A stretch of DNA of 64,000 nucleotides from Ceratodon purpureus (Eukaryota > Streptophyta > Bryopsida > Pseudoditrichales > Ditrichaceae): assembly GCA_014871385.1 (NCBI GenBank), contig CM026421.1, forward strand, positions 22,992,865-23,056,864, written 5' to 3'. The position numbers and the translations under genes are program-made. How positions within the stretch are numbered: position 1 is the first letter of the stretch; every line of letters starts with the position of its first letter. The notes under the pieces were generated by a model, which ran no database searches, was not told the DNA's origin, and saw only the letters and a program-made list of their open reading frames with translations. This document shows positions 25,735 to 39,133 of the stretch, in pieces.

Positions 25735-27500
25735 TTTGGAGCTAAGAATGATTGAATGTAGTGATAATGAGGTGGTAGTGTGGCGGAGATGGGATCATTT
25801 CTATAGTGGCGCTCATAGGCAAATGACGCTCATGGAATGGTCTACCTTATATCTAAGGTGTCACACCTCGATAAAGTTATCTTCTCTAAAAGATTTCATA
25901 ACTTCACAACTTTTCTCCCTCGACTTCAAAATAATATTTTCTTTGTTTATGATGGCTATAAGGTCAACTTTTTTGGATAAGTAACGTTCTCGTCTAATAC
26001 AGTCAAGGTTTGGTTAAAGGTAAAAAAAATTGTAAGAAGAGAAGATAAGCACGAATGTAGATTAACATAAATAAAAGGTTTAACTATGAGGAACCACAAG
26101 ATATAAAATAGAGTTTAAATTTTTAATTTCTCCACAAACACCATGGTAAAGGAGAGAAGTTTGTTTCATAGTGCAAATTTTGCGGCGACTGATCTTGAGC
26201 TTGATCACGCAATTTTTCTCATGGAGGTCGACATCTTAGTGGTGAAGGCATGTATTGACATGGAGGATCATACTCAAGTTGCTCAAGTGCTTTACATCAT
26301 GGCTTAAGCTTTGATGGACACATTATCTCAACAACATCGCTATTTTTGCGGCCTACTACCTTGGTAAAATTCTTTGCAGCATGCAACGCACGCCATACTA
26401 CCATCTCCACCTTTGTCCTTCATTGCCTCTCTCTTTTCAAATGTGCCCCTACATTATAGATCTACGTTTTCTTTTTGAAACTTCATAGGCCTCTTACCAC
26501 GCTTTCTCCATAGAGCTAATTCCAATCTACATTTTTTGATCATTGCATGTCAACGCCCCTTGCCAGTCACACATTCTTCTACATTCTCTATTTTGGTAAT
26601 CAACCCTTACAACCTCATGGCCCCAAAATCTTTAATCTCCAAGAGCTTCAATGAACTGAAAATTGTTGCGTACTTAGAATAAGAAAATGTGTTGAATAGA
26701 GTCACATAAAGACAAGGCTAAAGAAACCATTTGGACTCTCTTGACAATAGCACATTGCATCAGAGATGCTTAGTACAAGCTTGAATTCAACCACCGTTTT
26801 GTTCTAGAACTATTTGTACCAATTTCCCTCCACCATCTTGTTGACAATCTTGGCTAGACCAAATTCCTCCTTTGGCAAGCTAAGCTCCATGCTTGGCACT
26901 CATTCTATTTCAAAATCTCAAACGTTTTCAAGTAAAAATATGAGGGTAATAAAGGCAAGGATATGTAGCTTTCAATCCTGAGTAGGGTGACTCTTGTGAC
27001 ACCTTTCCTTGTTTAGCACTCATGGCCATTATGAAAAGATCTATTGGGCTTCAAATTTGACATGACACATAATGTCAAAACCTTGCAAGTATTAGGTACT
27101 AGCATACTTTCAATTTATACAATTGTTTATGTCACATTGGTGAGTGCTGTTTTTTTGCAATTACAAATGTTATAAGTTAAGAATCACTTCTTTTTATGTC
27201 AGATGCACAACAATCTAGAGACAATAACATCATTGTAGCATCCATGTAGAAAACAAAATTAGAAAATTATTGCATTGATCCAATTCCTAGAGCACTAATT
27301 GGTTGATGTAATGTCTAAAGTGGAAAGTTCAATTTTAGCTTTCATCCTTTTTGATCAAATGAGCCGATAAAATATGGTAACATCAATAAAAACTCATATT
27401 GGTGTCCATCTAATGAGGGTTGAGGGTCGAACATATTAATTGGTGAAGGGACGTTTTTAGTGTTCACTCCATGGGCAGTTCTTTCTACAGTCGTTAAGGG
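25735..27500. other. Intergenic region, no gene seen
   Basis: AT-rich sequence with only short interrupted reading frames. Stretches around 26,150-26,300 and 26,650-26,930 look like they may once have been coding but contain many stops in every frame, and I cannot assign them to a family. Confidence 0.4.
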
Positions 27501-27827
27501 AAATGTGGGGTCTCTAAAAGGCCTTTGGGTTTCCCACGTGCCTAAATTTTTGATGAAACCCGTGCACTTTATCTGCTGGCACAAATGGTGCCACGTGTTG
27601 CCAACACTGAGTTTCGTGGGTCTAGCCAATCGCTGCCAGCGACGGCGTGTGCCACTGCTGTCACCCCATTGGAGAGTACGAGTAGTAATGACGCTGTCAA
27701 CACTGTAGCTACTGACGCTGTCAGTGGGCAGGATATCCACCAATGAGATTACTTAGAGAGGCATGCGTGGGCAGCAAGTTCACCTACCTCGGGCTGTCTT
27801 ATAAGGCCTTTTAGAGACCCCACATTT
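27501..27827. mobile_element. MITE-like element with 25-bp perfect terminal inverted repeats (327 bp)
   Basis: The left end AAATGTGGGGTCTCTAAAAG plus GCCTT (27501-27525) is exactly inverted at 27803-27827. The interior is GC-richer than the surroundings and includes short CTGTCA repeats. The ORFs inside have no recognisable domain. No clear target-site duplication is visible, so the superfamily is not assigned. Confidence 0.75.
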
Positions 27828-28839
27828 CTCCTTATGATCTTTTTAAAAAGGGAACATTGTGCACGGTGTAGGCTTTGACCAATATGATTGTTCCATGTTT
27901 TTTTAAGGTTTATAGTGGCCGCTCTTCACATCCATGCTTTGCGCTTTGCAAGATTTATTGTACTAACGCTGCAGAAGGCTACTCGAGTAGAAGAAGAAGA
28001 ACTTGGTCTTGAAAGGGCCGGCGTGAATATAGTAATCCGATGGTCACTTGAGAAAGGAGGGTGAATCTAGAGCTTCTTTTCCCTTTTGAAGATAAACACT
28101 TTTCTATACTAAACGCCTTATCTTCCAAGGTCTTTTAGGATATCCATACATCGAGGTATCAAGACCCCCACCATAATTGGGTAGACTATGGTGGTAGGTT
28201 CCATGTGGGCATGGTGGTTCGAACTCACATCCACCTCACTAGTGTGCCATAACTCAAACCACTACATAAAGGCCATGCTGCCTCTTTACTCCAGTAAATA
28301 TATGATGTGTTGATTTTAGTTGATATTATACAATTTTTGAAGAGAATTTGGTTTGTGAAGGGAGAAAAGAAAAGAGGCACACAAATACAAATAGAGACAA
28401 AGATTTAGACCGCCAAACCTTGTCTTAGAAATTTTCCAATCATCTCAATCTTAGAAGGTTGTACTCACAGGCGTGTCACGTCATTGAATTCACAAATTAT
28501 AAATGATTGTTTATTTTTTTGTTTATACATTAGCATATGGCAAAATATTATAACCAAATAATTAGAAAATCAATGTGATTATTTAAAATGCCATATCATA
28601 TTGTAAAATAGTAGACTTTTTTGTCAACTAAAACTTTCACATGAATTATAACAATATGGACTTTTTTTATTAAAGTAGCCCATGTTATTAAAGGGTCCTT
28701 CAGAAATGTATTTTATATTATGTAGAGTTGAGTGTACCAATTAGGGAGTTTTTATGGAGTAGTCGGAGAACTTAGAGAGAATTTACAAAGAAACTAAAGG
28801 TCGTGCCTCCAGCGTAATATTGGTAGAAAAACGAATCTT
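27828..28839. other. Intergenic region, no gene seen
   Basis: About 1 kb upstream of the recognisable LINE. It could include 5' LINE sequence too diverged to see, but no endonuclease motif was found here. Confidence 0.35.
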
Positions 28840-31800
28840 TCAAGAGCTGAAAGAGGCATTTCAAATCAAAGACAACTTTCCAGCGAGGAGCAGAGTGAAA
28901 TACTCATAGGACAGCCGGCACTGGGACAGGTCTCAGGTTCTTGCCTGTTTGGATAGGGTCTACACCCCCAAGTCACTTGCTGGACCTACCCCCTTTGCAG
29001 ACTACAACATTTTGGGGGATTGCCACTACTCCAACCACCTACTTGTGTGTCGCGGAATCTGGTTTGAACCAGAAGTGAAGCGGGCATCCATGTACGCCAT
29101 GAATGTTATGTATCTAAAAGACGAAGTAGTCTAGCGCAAGATCAAGAGCATATAGGCTTGCAACGCTCGACTCCCCTTCTACAGGAAAATTGGACGCTGC
29201 ATAATATACTATAAGGACTTTTGTATCCGGAAAGCCTATGATATCCGAGCTGAAGAAGCCAGAGTCGAGCCACACTCTAACAAGTCGTGATCACCCTCCA
29301 AGTGGCCCATGAAGACTCCGGTGCTCAAGCGGCCCTCATAGTGGCCTCTGACCTCCTCAGTGAGGTGGAGGCTAGGAAGCTAGAGGTCCAACGGTTGCGC
29401 AGCCGAGTTAAGTGGAAACATGTGGAGACTAGGGCTCCAAGGAGTTCTTTAAAACCCACAAGACCCGATCATCGGCCTGCTACATCACAACTCTAAAGGA
29501 TCATCTCGGCCAACCTCTAATGGACCAGAAGGCCTTCGGCCAAATCTGTCATTCATATTACCAAAAGCTCTACACTGCAAGGACGGAGAGGATGGAAACC
29601 GCAGTCGGAGAAGCAGTAGCGATCTCTTGTGTCGAAGAATGTGTACCAAGCGATATGAAGTTGTTAGTGCAGCAAACAATTTCCTTGGCTGAGTTAAAGA
29701 AGGAAGTGGACGAGATGAAGCCGAGGAAAGCTCCAGGGCCGGATGGCATTGTTTTGGAGTTTTACAAGGTGTTGTAGGATTGCATCGATGAGGACTTTCA
29801 CCGCATAGTCACAGACAGTGTGCTTCAAGGCCGCCTCCCACCCGGTGTCATACATGGCTGCACAAAGGAGGACCCCATCAAGCCCTCACCAATTGGCATT
29901 CCATCACCCTTTTGAATATGGGATATAAGATATACGCCAAGGCACTACAACTTTGATTGCAGCTGGTCCTAATAGAGATAATCAGCCCTAATCAATCAGC
30001 CTTCTTACCAATGAGGTTCATTCTTGACAACCTCTTCTTCACGTAAGAAATGATGACCTGGGCAGAACAATCCGAACAACCTCTCCTATTCTTAAAGCTT
30101 GACTTTTCAAAGGCCTATGACATGGTAGAATGGGGTTGCTTATATAAAGTGCTCCACAAAATGGGCTTCCTCTCCAAATTTATCCACATGGTGTCCTTGC
30201 TGTTTATAGAGGCGGCTGCGACAGTCAAGGTCAATGGCATTCCATCACTATAGTTTAAGATCGGCAGACAAGTTAGGCAAGGGTGCCTCGTGGCACTCTA
30301 CATGTTCCTCATTATCTCTAATGTCCTCAATCGGATGGTTGCCAAAGAACTCCAACAGGGTCGAGTCAAAGGCATCCAACTGCCCTTCAGCGGGCCCCAA
30401 CAAACTTTGGCGCAGTCTGCTGACGACACATCCTTTATCCTCTTGGGAGTTGAGGAGTCGGCCTTGCAGTTGGTCCGTACGCTTAATGTTTTTTGCCTCG
30501 CGACGGGCGTGATTTTGATCTGGTCTAAATCCAATGGATATTGGAAGTGTAGTCAGCAGGTGGATAGGCTAGCTTGGACTGAGAATTTGGATGTCACATG
30601 GGCGGATAATTCAAGCGTTAGTAAATTGCTTGGGGCACCATTTGGACTCTCCCCAGAAAGGTTTTGCTAAGCTCCGCACCTCCATTCTGAACTACCTTGC
30701 GGCAAGCAAAATGGAGCGATCACGGTCCAGGGTGGAATGGCTGCAATGATGTTAGAAGAAGTCCAAAGGAGGTATTATTTTGATTAATTCTGAGGATGTT
30801 GTGGGTGCCTTAATGGTTAAATGGACTATTTAAGCGATGGAGCTGTGCTCTTAAGACTCAAGCTCCCTCAAGCCCAACCCTACAGTGAAGGACGTTGGGT
30901 AGAGAGTCATGAATACTTTATGATCCCCAAGCATCAAGCATGTAGGGGCTCCATTACGTAGAATCGGGTTACCCTAGCGAGGAAGAACCTATTGCCTGCT
31001 CCCTCCTTTGTTTCCCCGTCATGCTGGGATGAAGTTTTGAGCCTTAGCTGGTGGTGAAACCCAGTCCTCCCCATAGTAGGACTAGGCTTTTCGTGGCTGC
31101 AAGCAGCCGCCCTCCACAAAGCAGGGATGCGGTTTTACAGAGACGTATGGCGTAGTGAGAGGTTTATAACTCCCCTCGAAGCTCAGGAACTATATAACCT
31201 CAGGCCAGAAGAGAGTGGTGCATAGGCCATCGCTACAACCAGGGCCATGCACGTATAGAGCCCCCTCCTTCAACGCCACCGCTCGCCCATCATGGGAAGA
31301 ATGGATCGGCATCTCTGAAGATGACCACGCTCTCCTTCCGACCACGGTCTGCCACACAAGTAATGATTTTGCATCTACACTAGGACTGAATTACCACAGC
31401 GTTTCTCTGGATACGGTAACTTATTCAGTACGGGCCCAATCGGCCAGTCTTGTCGAAATTCCCTAGATGTCCAAGCTGACCTGAGCCACATACGACTGCC
31501 GAGGCGACGGGGCAGTTAACACCTTGGTCGGGTGTCAGTCATCGAAACTAGGAGAGGCCAGAAGAAACACATAGTCCTCATGTTCTACGATAAGGTCCAG
31601 CAGCTGGAATGGGATCCGGGTAGGTTCAACTGGCCACAAACACCGCCGTCATCGACTACACGACGGACAAGGCCCGCAAATTCTAGCAGCGCACTCACTC
31701 TGTTCCGGCGGTGGTCCCAAAGAAGTGGAGTGGGATACTGCGACCAACATATAAGCTTCGGTGGCTCAATGGAACACAGGAACGATTAAAACAGAAGCTA

Positions 31801-33672
31801 GACTTATCTGGGCAATATGGCATACAGTGTTGAGATGTATGCATGAATAGCTCTCGAGAAACCGTACTTCACCGGTTCTGGGATTGTCCAGTTGCAACCA
31901 AAGCATGGCAATGGAGAGCATACCTCATGAACTTCCTCGCCGCCTACGGGCAAGGTGCCTCCACGCCCCTGCCCACCAGTCCGAACCCCCAACCTAAGAG
32001 CGCTAGCTGGAGCGGCTTCAATCTCCTCCCGCATGCACCAAACAAACCGACTCCCTGCCCAAGCCACACCATCGATCCGAACGAGGTCTCCCCTAAGCTC
32101 GAGGACACAACAGCCACGCCTCAGCCGACCAACCTCCAGCCACATCAACCCAATAGTACGGCAATTACGTGGAAACATGGCATCTTCGTCCACCGGATGC
32201 CGAGCCGATTCAAACAGGTAAGCCAAATCTGGTTACTACTTCCCGGACCAATCATGTCGATGCAATGGACGGTGCGTAATGAAGCAAAGTTTAATGGAGT
32301 CCATTGACATATTGAAAAAGTCTGTTGTAACCTTTGATTAGAAATGATAGATTATGGTAGGATTGCCTAGGCTAAAACCCAAGTTGATATCATCGAATAC
32401 AACAAGTTCCCGTGGAAAGTTAACCCCTAAAGCATCAACTCAACAGTTTTGGTATGATTTGGATCCGGTCAGGCTACCTATGAGTCAAATTTTACCGGAT
32501 GTAGCTGTAACTTTGGCACAACATCGGAAATTGTCATATTTTTCTAATAATACCAAATTTTACTTTCATCGGGCCCGTAGTTAAGAAATAATTCGTCTTT
32601 AAAGATCAAAATTCAATTCAGGGCAACTTAGGCAGGTTTGGAGTGGTGTACCAAATCTGTGACAGTCCACAGTGACTTCCAAATGATCCTTTCTGAAATC
32701 GTTTCACAATTTTTTTTGAAACTTGATTTTGAAAAATCCAACCGTAGGATCTTGTTTAGAGCCATCCAATTACTCTATGTAGCAAGTTTTGTAAAGTTTG
32801 ACCGTAGAAATCTTGAGATATGTTCACTCAAAGTTTCAAGTTTTATAAAAACTTTCAAATAGCTTCGTCACCCATTTTTCCTTCACCATTTTCTCCTCCT
32901 AAACTACAGTATATGCTGTAAAATGCATATCTATTTTGGATTTTTTTTTTTTTTGGATATCTTTCCTCTACAATTTCTTTTCCATACAAATGCATGTATA
33001 CACCGTTCGGATTTCAAAAAATAGATGATCTTCATAGGCATTTGTAGTGTGGAGAAAGAGCCAATGTATATGCATTTCATTTGACTCCCGTCACTGGAAA
33101 TGTGGTTTTCCAATGCTTTTGTGTGATGTATTGCCTTCAATTTTTTTGAGCATACTCCCAACTCACTTTAGAATCCAAAACTGAAGAGCCTCCAACCACA
33201 CGGTTTCAAAAAGTTGGTTGTTTCGCTCTCCGAAGGGTGGCTGTCCCTGCCGGGCAGTACCAAAAAAAACTTTTTTGTCAAGTTCAAACCTTATGATCTT
33301 CCAAACGGCCAGGAGTTACGATCTAAAAGTTTGTGTACACATACATGTACAAGTTAGGTACTAGATCCTACAGTTCGATTCTTTTAAATACATTTGAATT
33401 TGCATAATTTTGCTTTGAACTAAAACAGGGCAGAATTGAGGCAGAATTTGGGATTTTATGGCCAAATGCTGTAGGGGTTAACCAGCTCTAAACTCTGTGG
33501 TGCAGGAAAGGGTTCTTTGCCAAATGGGATGGGATCCATCCTTGTTGGTCCTTTCATGGTCCTATGTTTAGGTCCATTAGCAGTGTCTGAGTGTCCACTG
33601 CCTCGCCGGCCCTGGCAGGGTGGTTGCTTGTTCTCTTTCTTGTGTCAAAATAAAAATAAAAATAAATAAAAC
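28840..33672 (+). mobile_element. Degenerate LINE (non-LTR retrotransposon), 5'-truncated, interrupted by transposon copy C
   Basis: From about 28,840 translated pieces match the end of an AP-endonuclease domain (ILGD..., H-L-V-C, EPEVKR...AMNVMYLKDE). Reverse transcriptase follows: KAPGPDG near 29,728; LDFSKAYDMV near 30,094-30,125; the RQVRQGC block near 30,260; and the catalytic box as SADD near 30,415, where YADD is usual. A zinc-knuckle-like RVT tail (HRFWDCPVATKAW) lies near 31,870. Further LINE C-terminal sequence continues to 32,419 and resumes after 33,481 with LWCRKGFFAKW-like sequence. A short 3' UTR ends in an (AAAAT)n tail at about 33,647-33,672. Many stops and frameshifts make it inactive. 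No host-gene function is expected. Confidence 0.9.
32420..33481 (+). mobile_element. TTAA-terminated DNA transposon copy C (1,062 bp), inserted in the LINE
   Basis: Begins TTAACCCCTAAAGCATC and ends ATGCTGTAGGGGTTAA. It interrupts the LINE: left flank ...CCGTGGAAAG, right flank CCAGCTC.... Removing the element and one TTAA restores a continuous LINE reading of AAAG-TTAA-CCAG. This supports TTAA as the target-site duplication. Internal AACCGTAGGATCTT at 32739-32753 is the shared motif. The right part resembles copy G (TATGATCTT after a CTTTTTTG tract). No transposase ORF. Confidence 0.85.
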
Positions 33673-36600
33673 ACTAAAATAATGTACTTTTCTAGCATTG
33701 TGTCTTAGGTGGAAGCACCAAATTTTGTTGCTTCTATACCTTCTTGGCTAAATATCTAACTAAGAAATTTTGGAAAAAAATACTCAAAAATCTGATGAGT
33801 AAAGATGATGTTGAGTGGGAAAAACCACACTATTTCCTTTTATATTAAATTTGAAATGAATTTTTAAAGTTTTACTAGTATGAACTACTAATTAATATTA
33901 CAAGGCTACCAAAACCATGTGCAAGTGAACCAAAACCAAGAAGTAGTCATGTTCGTTTAAAATATTCTATCATTGATTTACCCAACTCCCAATTATTGGT
34001 GCAACAAGGCTAAGCAGCTGATCCTACCCATCTATTGGTGCTCCCACCTTAGATAAAGGACTGAAAGATCTCCAGATAGGATGGGGTCCTAGTTTCAAAA
34101 GCCTGGTATTCACACACCACGGCAGCCATTTGGAATTGGTTTAGAGAGGTTGGTTCAGTCAAATTACAGCATAAGCACACAAGACCAAAAAGGGACAAAA
34201 AAGGGACCTAAGGGGGTGCAAAGTGGCCAACAACTAGTCAAATTAACATGCGTGACAGCTTGGCATGCCTAGGTGGCAGAAGTTGCATGCAAGAAAATGG
34301 GACCCAACACATAGAAAAGGTGCATGCAAAGAACTTGAAACTATCATCCCAATGTGCCAATGTGCCAATGTGCCATGATTCCATGATTCCATTTGAACTA
34401 TTCTTTTTTTTCTTTTCTTTTTTTTTGAGTCAAATGGTGCGATCCATTGCAATTGAAAAGAGTACACCGCTGCGAATTGAACTATTCTTTTGGTGGGCAA
34501 AGGCTGCGCTGGCTGGCTGCAGTTCTTTTCCCTCCCAAATGTAAGAATGTAATTATGTAACCTCCTCTGCAGCATGAATGGGTGCAGGGCTCTCCCGCCC
34601 TCTTTTTCCCTCCACTGTAACTTAAAATCCTAGTCATTTCTTGGACCAGATTTGGGTTTCTGATTCTTCAGAAAAAAGGATATCATTGCTTGAATGAATA
34701 TCTTGGAACCACTTCGGAGAATTGAGGTGGGAGGTGCCTTTCTGATATCTCTTTTTTCTTGTGAATTTTCTTGACATGAATGTTACACCACAGAATCTTG
34801 CTGATTCAAAAATATGAATCATTTTGTAATAATTAAATACAATCACTTCGTTATGATTAAGTACAGTCATTTTGTAATAATCCTATCCCTATGAGTCAGA
34901 TTGTATTGAAATATAAATAAGGGAGAAATACAATGAACTGGGAAAATTGGGTGAAAATTTTTGTACAAGTTTTGAAAGTGAAGAATTTATCAAAACTGTT
35001 GTCCAATACATATGCTTATTAAAATTGATATGAGAAACGTTGCACCATTCTATTCAAATGAGAGAAAATAGAAGAAACAAATCAGTTGGTAAAAATGATT
35101 TAGTGTTTTGTGTCTCATTGTTTTCCCAAAATCTGTATCTTAATTCATGAAGGTATTTAGGTTTTGATAATTTCCCTTAATAAGACAATGTAATGGTTCT
35201 TAGCCCCACCTTTTTCCCTTAATTCATCTTTGTACTTAGTTAATGCTTGCAGCTAGTTTTTGACCTTGATGTTTTCTGCTAACTACTTTATCAAAGCTAT
35301 GTTACATTTATCCCTTGGAAAAATATAACTTTCAATTGTACATGCAAATAAATATATAAATTATTGATTTTGAATTATTTCTATAATCAAAATGCATGCA
35401 GCATTTAAATCTATTGATCAATAAGCTAGAATTATCTAAGTAAAATTTTATTATCTTAGAAAACTCTATGTATTTTGTGTAAATTTTTCAAAATTTCCAA
35501 GAGATAACTTGCATGTATTTATAAAATTTCAAAAGATTATTAAAATAAAATTAAAAATTAAAAAATCTAAAAATAAAAAAAATCTAACGAAAGAGGAAGT
35601 AGGCATTGAAAAATTATGACAGAAACAATAAAATTTGGATATGCAGTCATACCATATTTAAATCGTGAAGTAGTTCATGATTAAGTTTGTAAGTCTTATA
35701 GACCTTTTCAATTTAAAAAACTCATAGAAAATAATAATTTGAAGCCGAAATTGGAAAAAATTTACCATTAGATTTCTTCAATTTTCTTTTCAATACATTT
35801 ATAAAAAAATAAAAACTGAAAATTGGAATAACTTAAATACAAAGTTTCATTAATTTTGATGGTTTGGTTGTGAAAAGATGAATGGATTGTAAACATAGTA
35901 AATATAGTTAATGAAACCATTCTTAAATAGTGTAGGTCCCAGTATGCGGTGATACCACTGTAGCAAACACAAATTCAACACGGTAAGGTAACATCACGCA
36001 AGGGAAATAGATAAGGGATACTCCCTCACCATCCAACATTGTGGTGAATCACCCGGTCATCCATTATCCAACTAGATCACCACATGACTGGTGGCAGCAA
36101 GATAAATTAAAACAGCATTCAATTGGCTATGGAGTATGGACTCCAATTGGTTCACCAATTGCAGCATACCCTTCTCTACCCTTTGTGATCATTACACTCA
36201 CCTTGCAATACAGAATATTACCAGCAAACCCTGATTCCCTGCTCCTTGAAAATGAAATGATCATCAAAAGCCCATTTTGCAGTAAAGTTTTACATTTGGT
36301 ATCAAAAAAAAGATGGCCCTAAAGCCCACTTTCAATGATGGGCATAAACTATATAGTACTATATTCGAAAAGTTCATTTTTAAGGATAGAGATTTGGATA
36401 ACAATGTGTCAATGACATTGCAAACTATGAGAGTTCTTTAATGCTCCGTATTTAAGTGAAAGGCCTTAATTTCTTTTGCAATTCAAGTTGAACGAAGTTA
36501 AAGATAATTGTCAGCAGTTAACCGCCGCAGGCCTACAGTGCCTGCCATGCTGTATTGAAGTGTACAGACCTAAAGAACATTCAGGCTTCACGAAATTTAT

Positions 36601-37526
36601 ACCGTAGCTATGCCCAAATATTTGTCATTTTGGGAAAAAAAAAAAACGTTGGAAAATAATTTATCAAGGTTGTGCTTAAATGAGAAATTTTTTATTGTTT
36701 ATTTTACCAAAGATGATGATTTTATGGTGTACTAATTTTTTTTATGGCTTTATTAAGTTTCCAATACTTACCCAAACATTTTATTTTGGTGTGTATTAAA
36801 ATTTCCTCTTTTTGTAAGATATTTAAATAGATTGAAATAAAATATTAACAAAAGTCCATTACTTTATATTGGTAATATGTTTGTGCATTGTTACAATTTG
36901 TGATATTATTTAAATATGACTCTTACAACATTTTAAGGTGAATAAGGTGCAAAATTTCCACTTTAACATAAGAATTACTTTTAGATTTTTGTTTTATTTG
37001 GTGTAGAATTTCCGATGATCTATTTCACACATATCAATATTCACTTGGTTGCAAAGTTATACAAGTACCATGACATTTAGTAGCTAAAAAAACATCTTCA
37101 ATTCTTATAACCAAGCATCTCAGATAAAAATGAGTTTTTTCCACAACCCTATTTCTATAGTAAAATCATTTTCATTCAAAGTTGAACAAAAAGAGAAAGG
37201 GTGATAGTTTTGTGTACTCTACAAGGATCTTTCTAGAAACAATATTTCCTTTCTTCTCCTTTTCCTAGTTTGTTCTTCCACTATTCCTATCACTCAAATT
37301 ATGTACAACTCCCTATTAATTTTATAATCGTAAGACAGTTAATGCAATTAAAATCTGTGATTGAGGCACAGAATCTGAGAAAAGAAATGAATCTACGCAT
37401 GGTGAAGCGAACAATTTCAAGAAATTTATATAAAAGAAAAATGTGTAAACAACCCACTTAACAAAGAGAAGATGATGTAAAGCAGAAAATATCAACAAAA
37501 TAGTATCACACCGGACTGTGTGTATG

Positions 37527-37545
37527 TGGGGTGGGGTGGGGTGGG
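37527..37545 (+). repeat. (GGGGT)n G-quadruplex-capable run
   Basis: Three GGGG tracts and one GGG separated by single T residues, followed by further GGG tracts to about 37,556. This meets the standard G-quadruplex pattern on the plus strand. It lies in otherwise AT-rich DNA. Confidence 0.8.
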
Positions 37546-38086
37546 CTTTGGGCAGGGCTGTAAAATGAAATAAGAAGGGTAGACGCAAAGGGATGGTTGT
37601 TGGTAGGGTAGAGGTCATGATTTCATCACCTGCAGCAGCGACCATCATAACTACTTTCGTCAAAAGCTAAAACTCATCAATAATGATCCATCATACTCAT
37701 ATTTTGGTGGAAATTGGAATGCACCTATCTCCGACCTGTCCCTATTCCCAATTCACAGCACATGTTCTCAACCCAATATTTATATTATTCATGTAGAAGA
37801 ACCATTATAAACACAAACATGAATAAATTTATTTGTATGATTTTATTTTTTTTAAATTAATTGTTTCGGGCATTTTAAGCTAAAAGTGGGATAGTCATTG
37901 GGTTGGTACGAACATGGATTTCTTTACTTGAGTTATTTTATGGATCAATTTTAGAAGTTAAATCTGACAGTGATGATTATTTTTAATGTTAAAACACCAA
38001 AGAGGTATAAATGAAAGACTAAATTAGCATAATCACATAATTCTAAAATAAAGATGCCAAAAAACTAAACCACGAGGAACAAGTCT

Positions 38087-38130
38087 AACTCATTAGATTC
38101 CAAGATCAAACTCATTAGATTCCAAGATCA
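38087..38130. repeat. 21-bp direct tandem duplication
   Basis: ACTCATTAGATTCCAAGATC occurs twice in direct succession, separated only by the A bases of the unit. Confidence 0.85.
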
Positions 38131-39133
38131 AACATTATCATCTCAAGGATGTGAAATAACATATAGAGTTCAATGTTATACACAAAGACAAACGATCTTT
38201 GAGAGGTTATTAGACATTATGAAATTCAACACCAACTATTATCATCTAAACATTGAGAGGAAAACATCCTTATAGTAAGTTCAGAACTAAGCAACTCATT
38301 AGAATGTTTTGGATTTTTACTATTGGAAGTTTCAGTGATACTATAAAGTGCTTTAATGAACATTAATATCATTAAAACTTGAAAAAACTTGAATTGATAG
38401 ACTTGAGAGTCATCAAAACCTCCTTAAATTCTCTTTAGTTGATTCATTTATTGATTTCCATCCTTCTTGATTTTGACCTAATACATATATAGTTGGAATG
38501 TAAATCATTCTAGAGTTGATCTTGTAAGAAGTTGGATCACTTAGACGAGTAGAACCAAATATCAATCACCCTAATTTTGATCTTGTAGGAGGTTCAATGT
38601 GTTCCAAGTCAATTTTCAATCGCTTGTGTTGTGATCTTATATAGTCTACCCTCTACAAATTTTAGTCTCAGAAATAAAATTGTCATGATATTTAGCACTA
38701 AGGTAGAAAAACCAAAAACTGTGAATGCCCTGAAGGCGTGCAGTAAAGTTGCAGTGAAACATGGACATGACGGACTGAAAACGGAGAATTTGAGATGACG
38801 AGTCAAGTTTTGGTGGACCAATCAGGTTTTGCCACATAATGTCAATTGTGGTTTTCTTTAGTAGTCTTACGTCTAATTTTCCATTATATTAGTTAACGGT
38901 TTTAGAACACCATCACATTTGGTTTAGGAATAGTCTAGTATACAAGAAGGGGGTTGGACAAACTCCCCCACTTTCAGAAATTCTAGACAATTATTTAGGG
39001 GGAATAAAAATACAAAATAAGCTGCATTCTTCATCATTTCTTCTTCATCTCAAATGCTTTTCACATAATTTCTATCTCCGTTCTTTCTGGTTGAATCACC
39101 TTATTTTCACGGTTTTCTGTGTCTCTACCTCAT

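Larger units (their letters stand above)
33673..39133. other. Gene-free AT-rich region with simple repeats
   Basis: No exon series or domain is supported. Small repeats include CAATGTGCC x3 at about 34,351-34,376, T-rich tracts near 34,405-34,430, a G-run array at 37,527-37,545 (listed separately) and a 21-bp direct duplication at about 38,087-38,130. The 36,041-36,322 ORF has no recognisable homologue. Confidence 0.45.

Noticed and set aside
28190..28245. GGTTCGAACTC string resembling a tRNA T-loop.
   Set aside because: No acceptor, D or anticodon stems can be formed around it.
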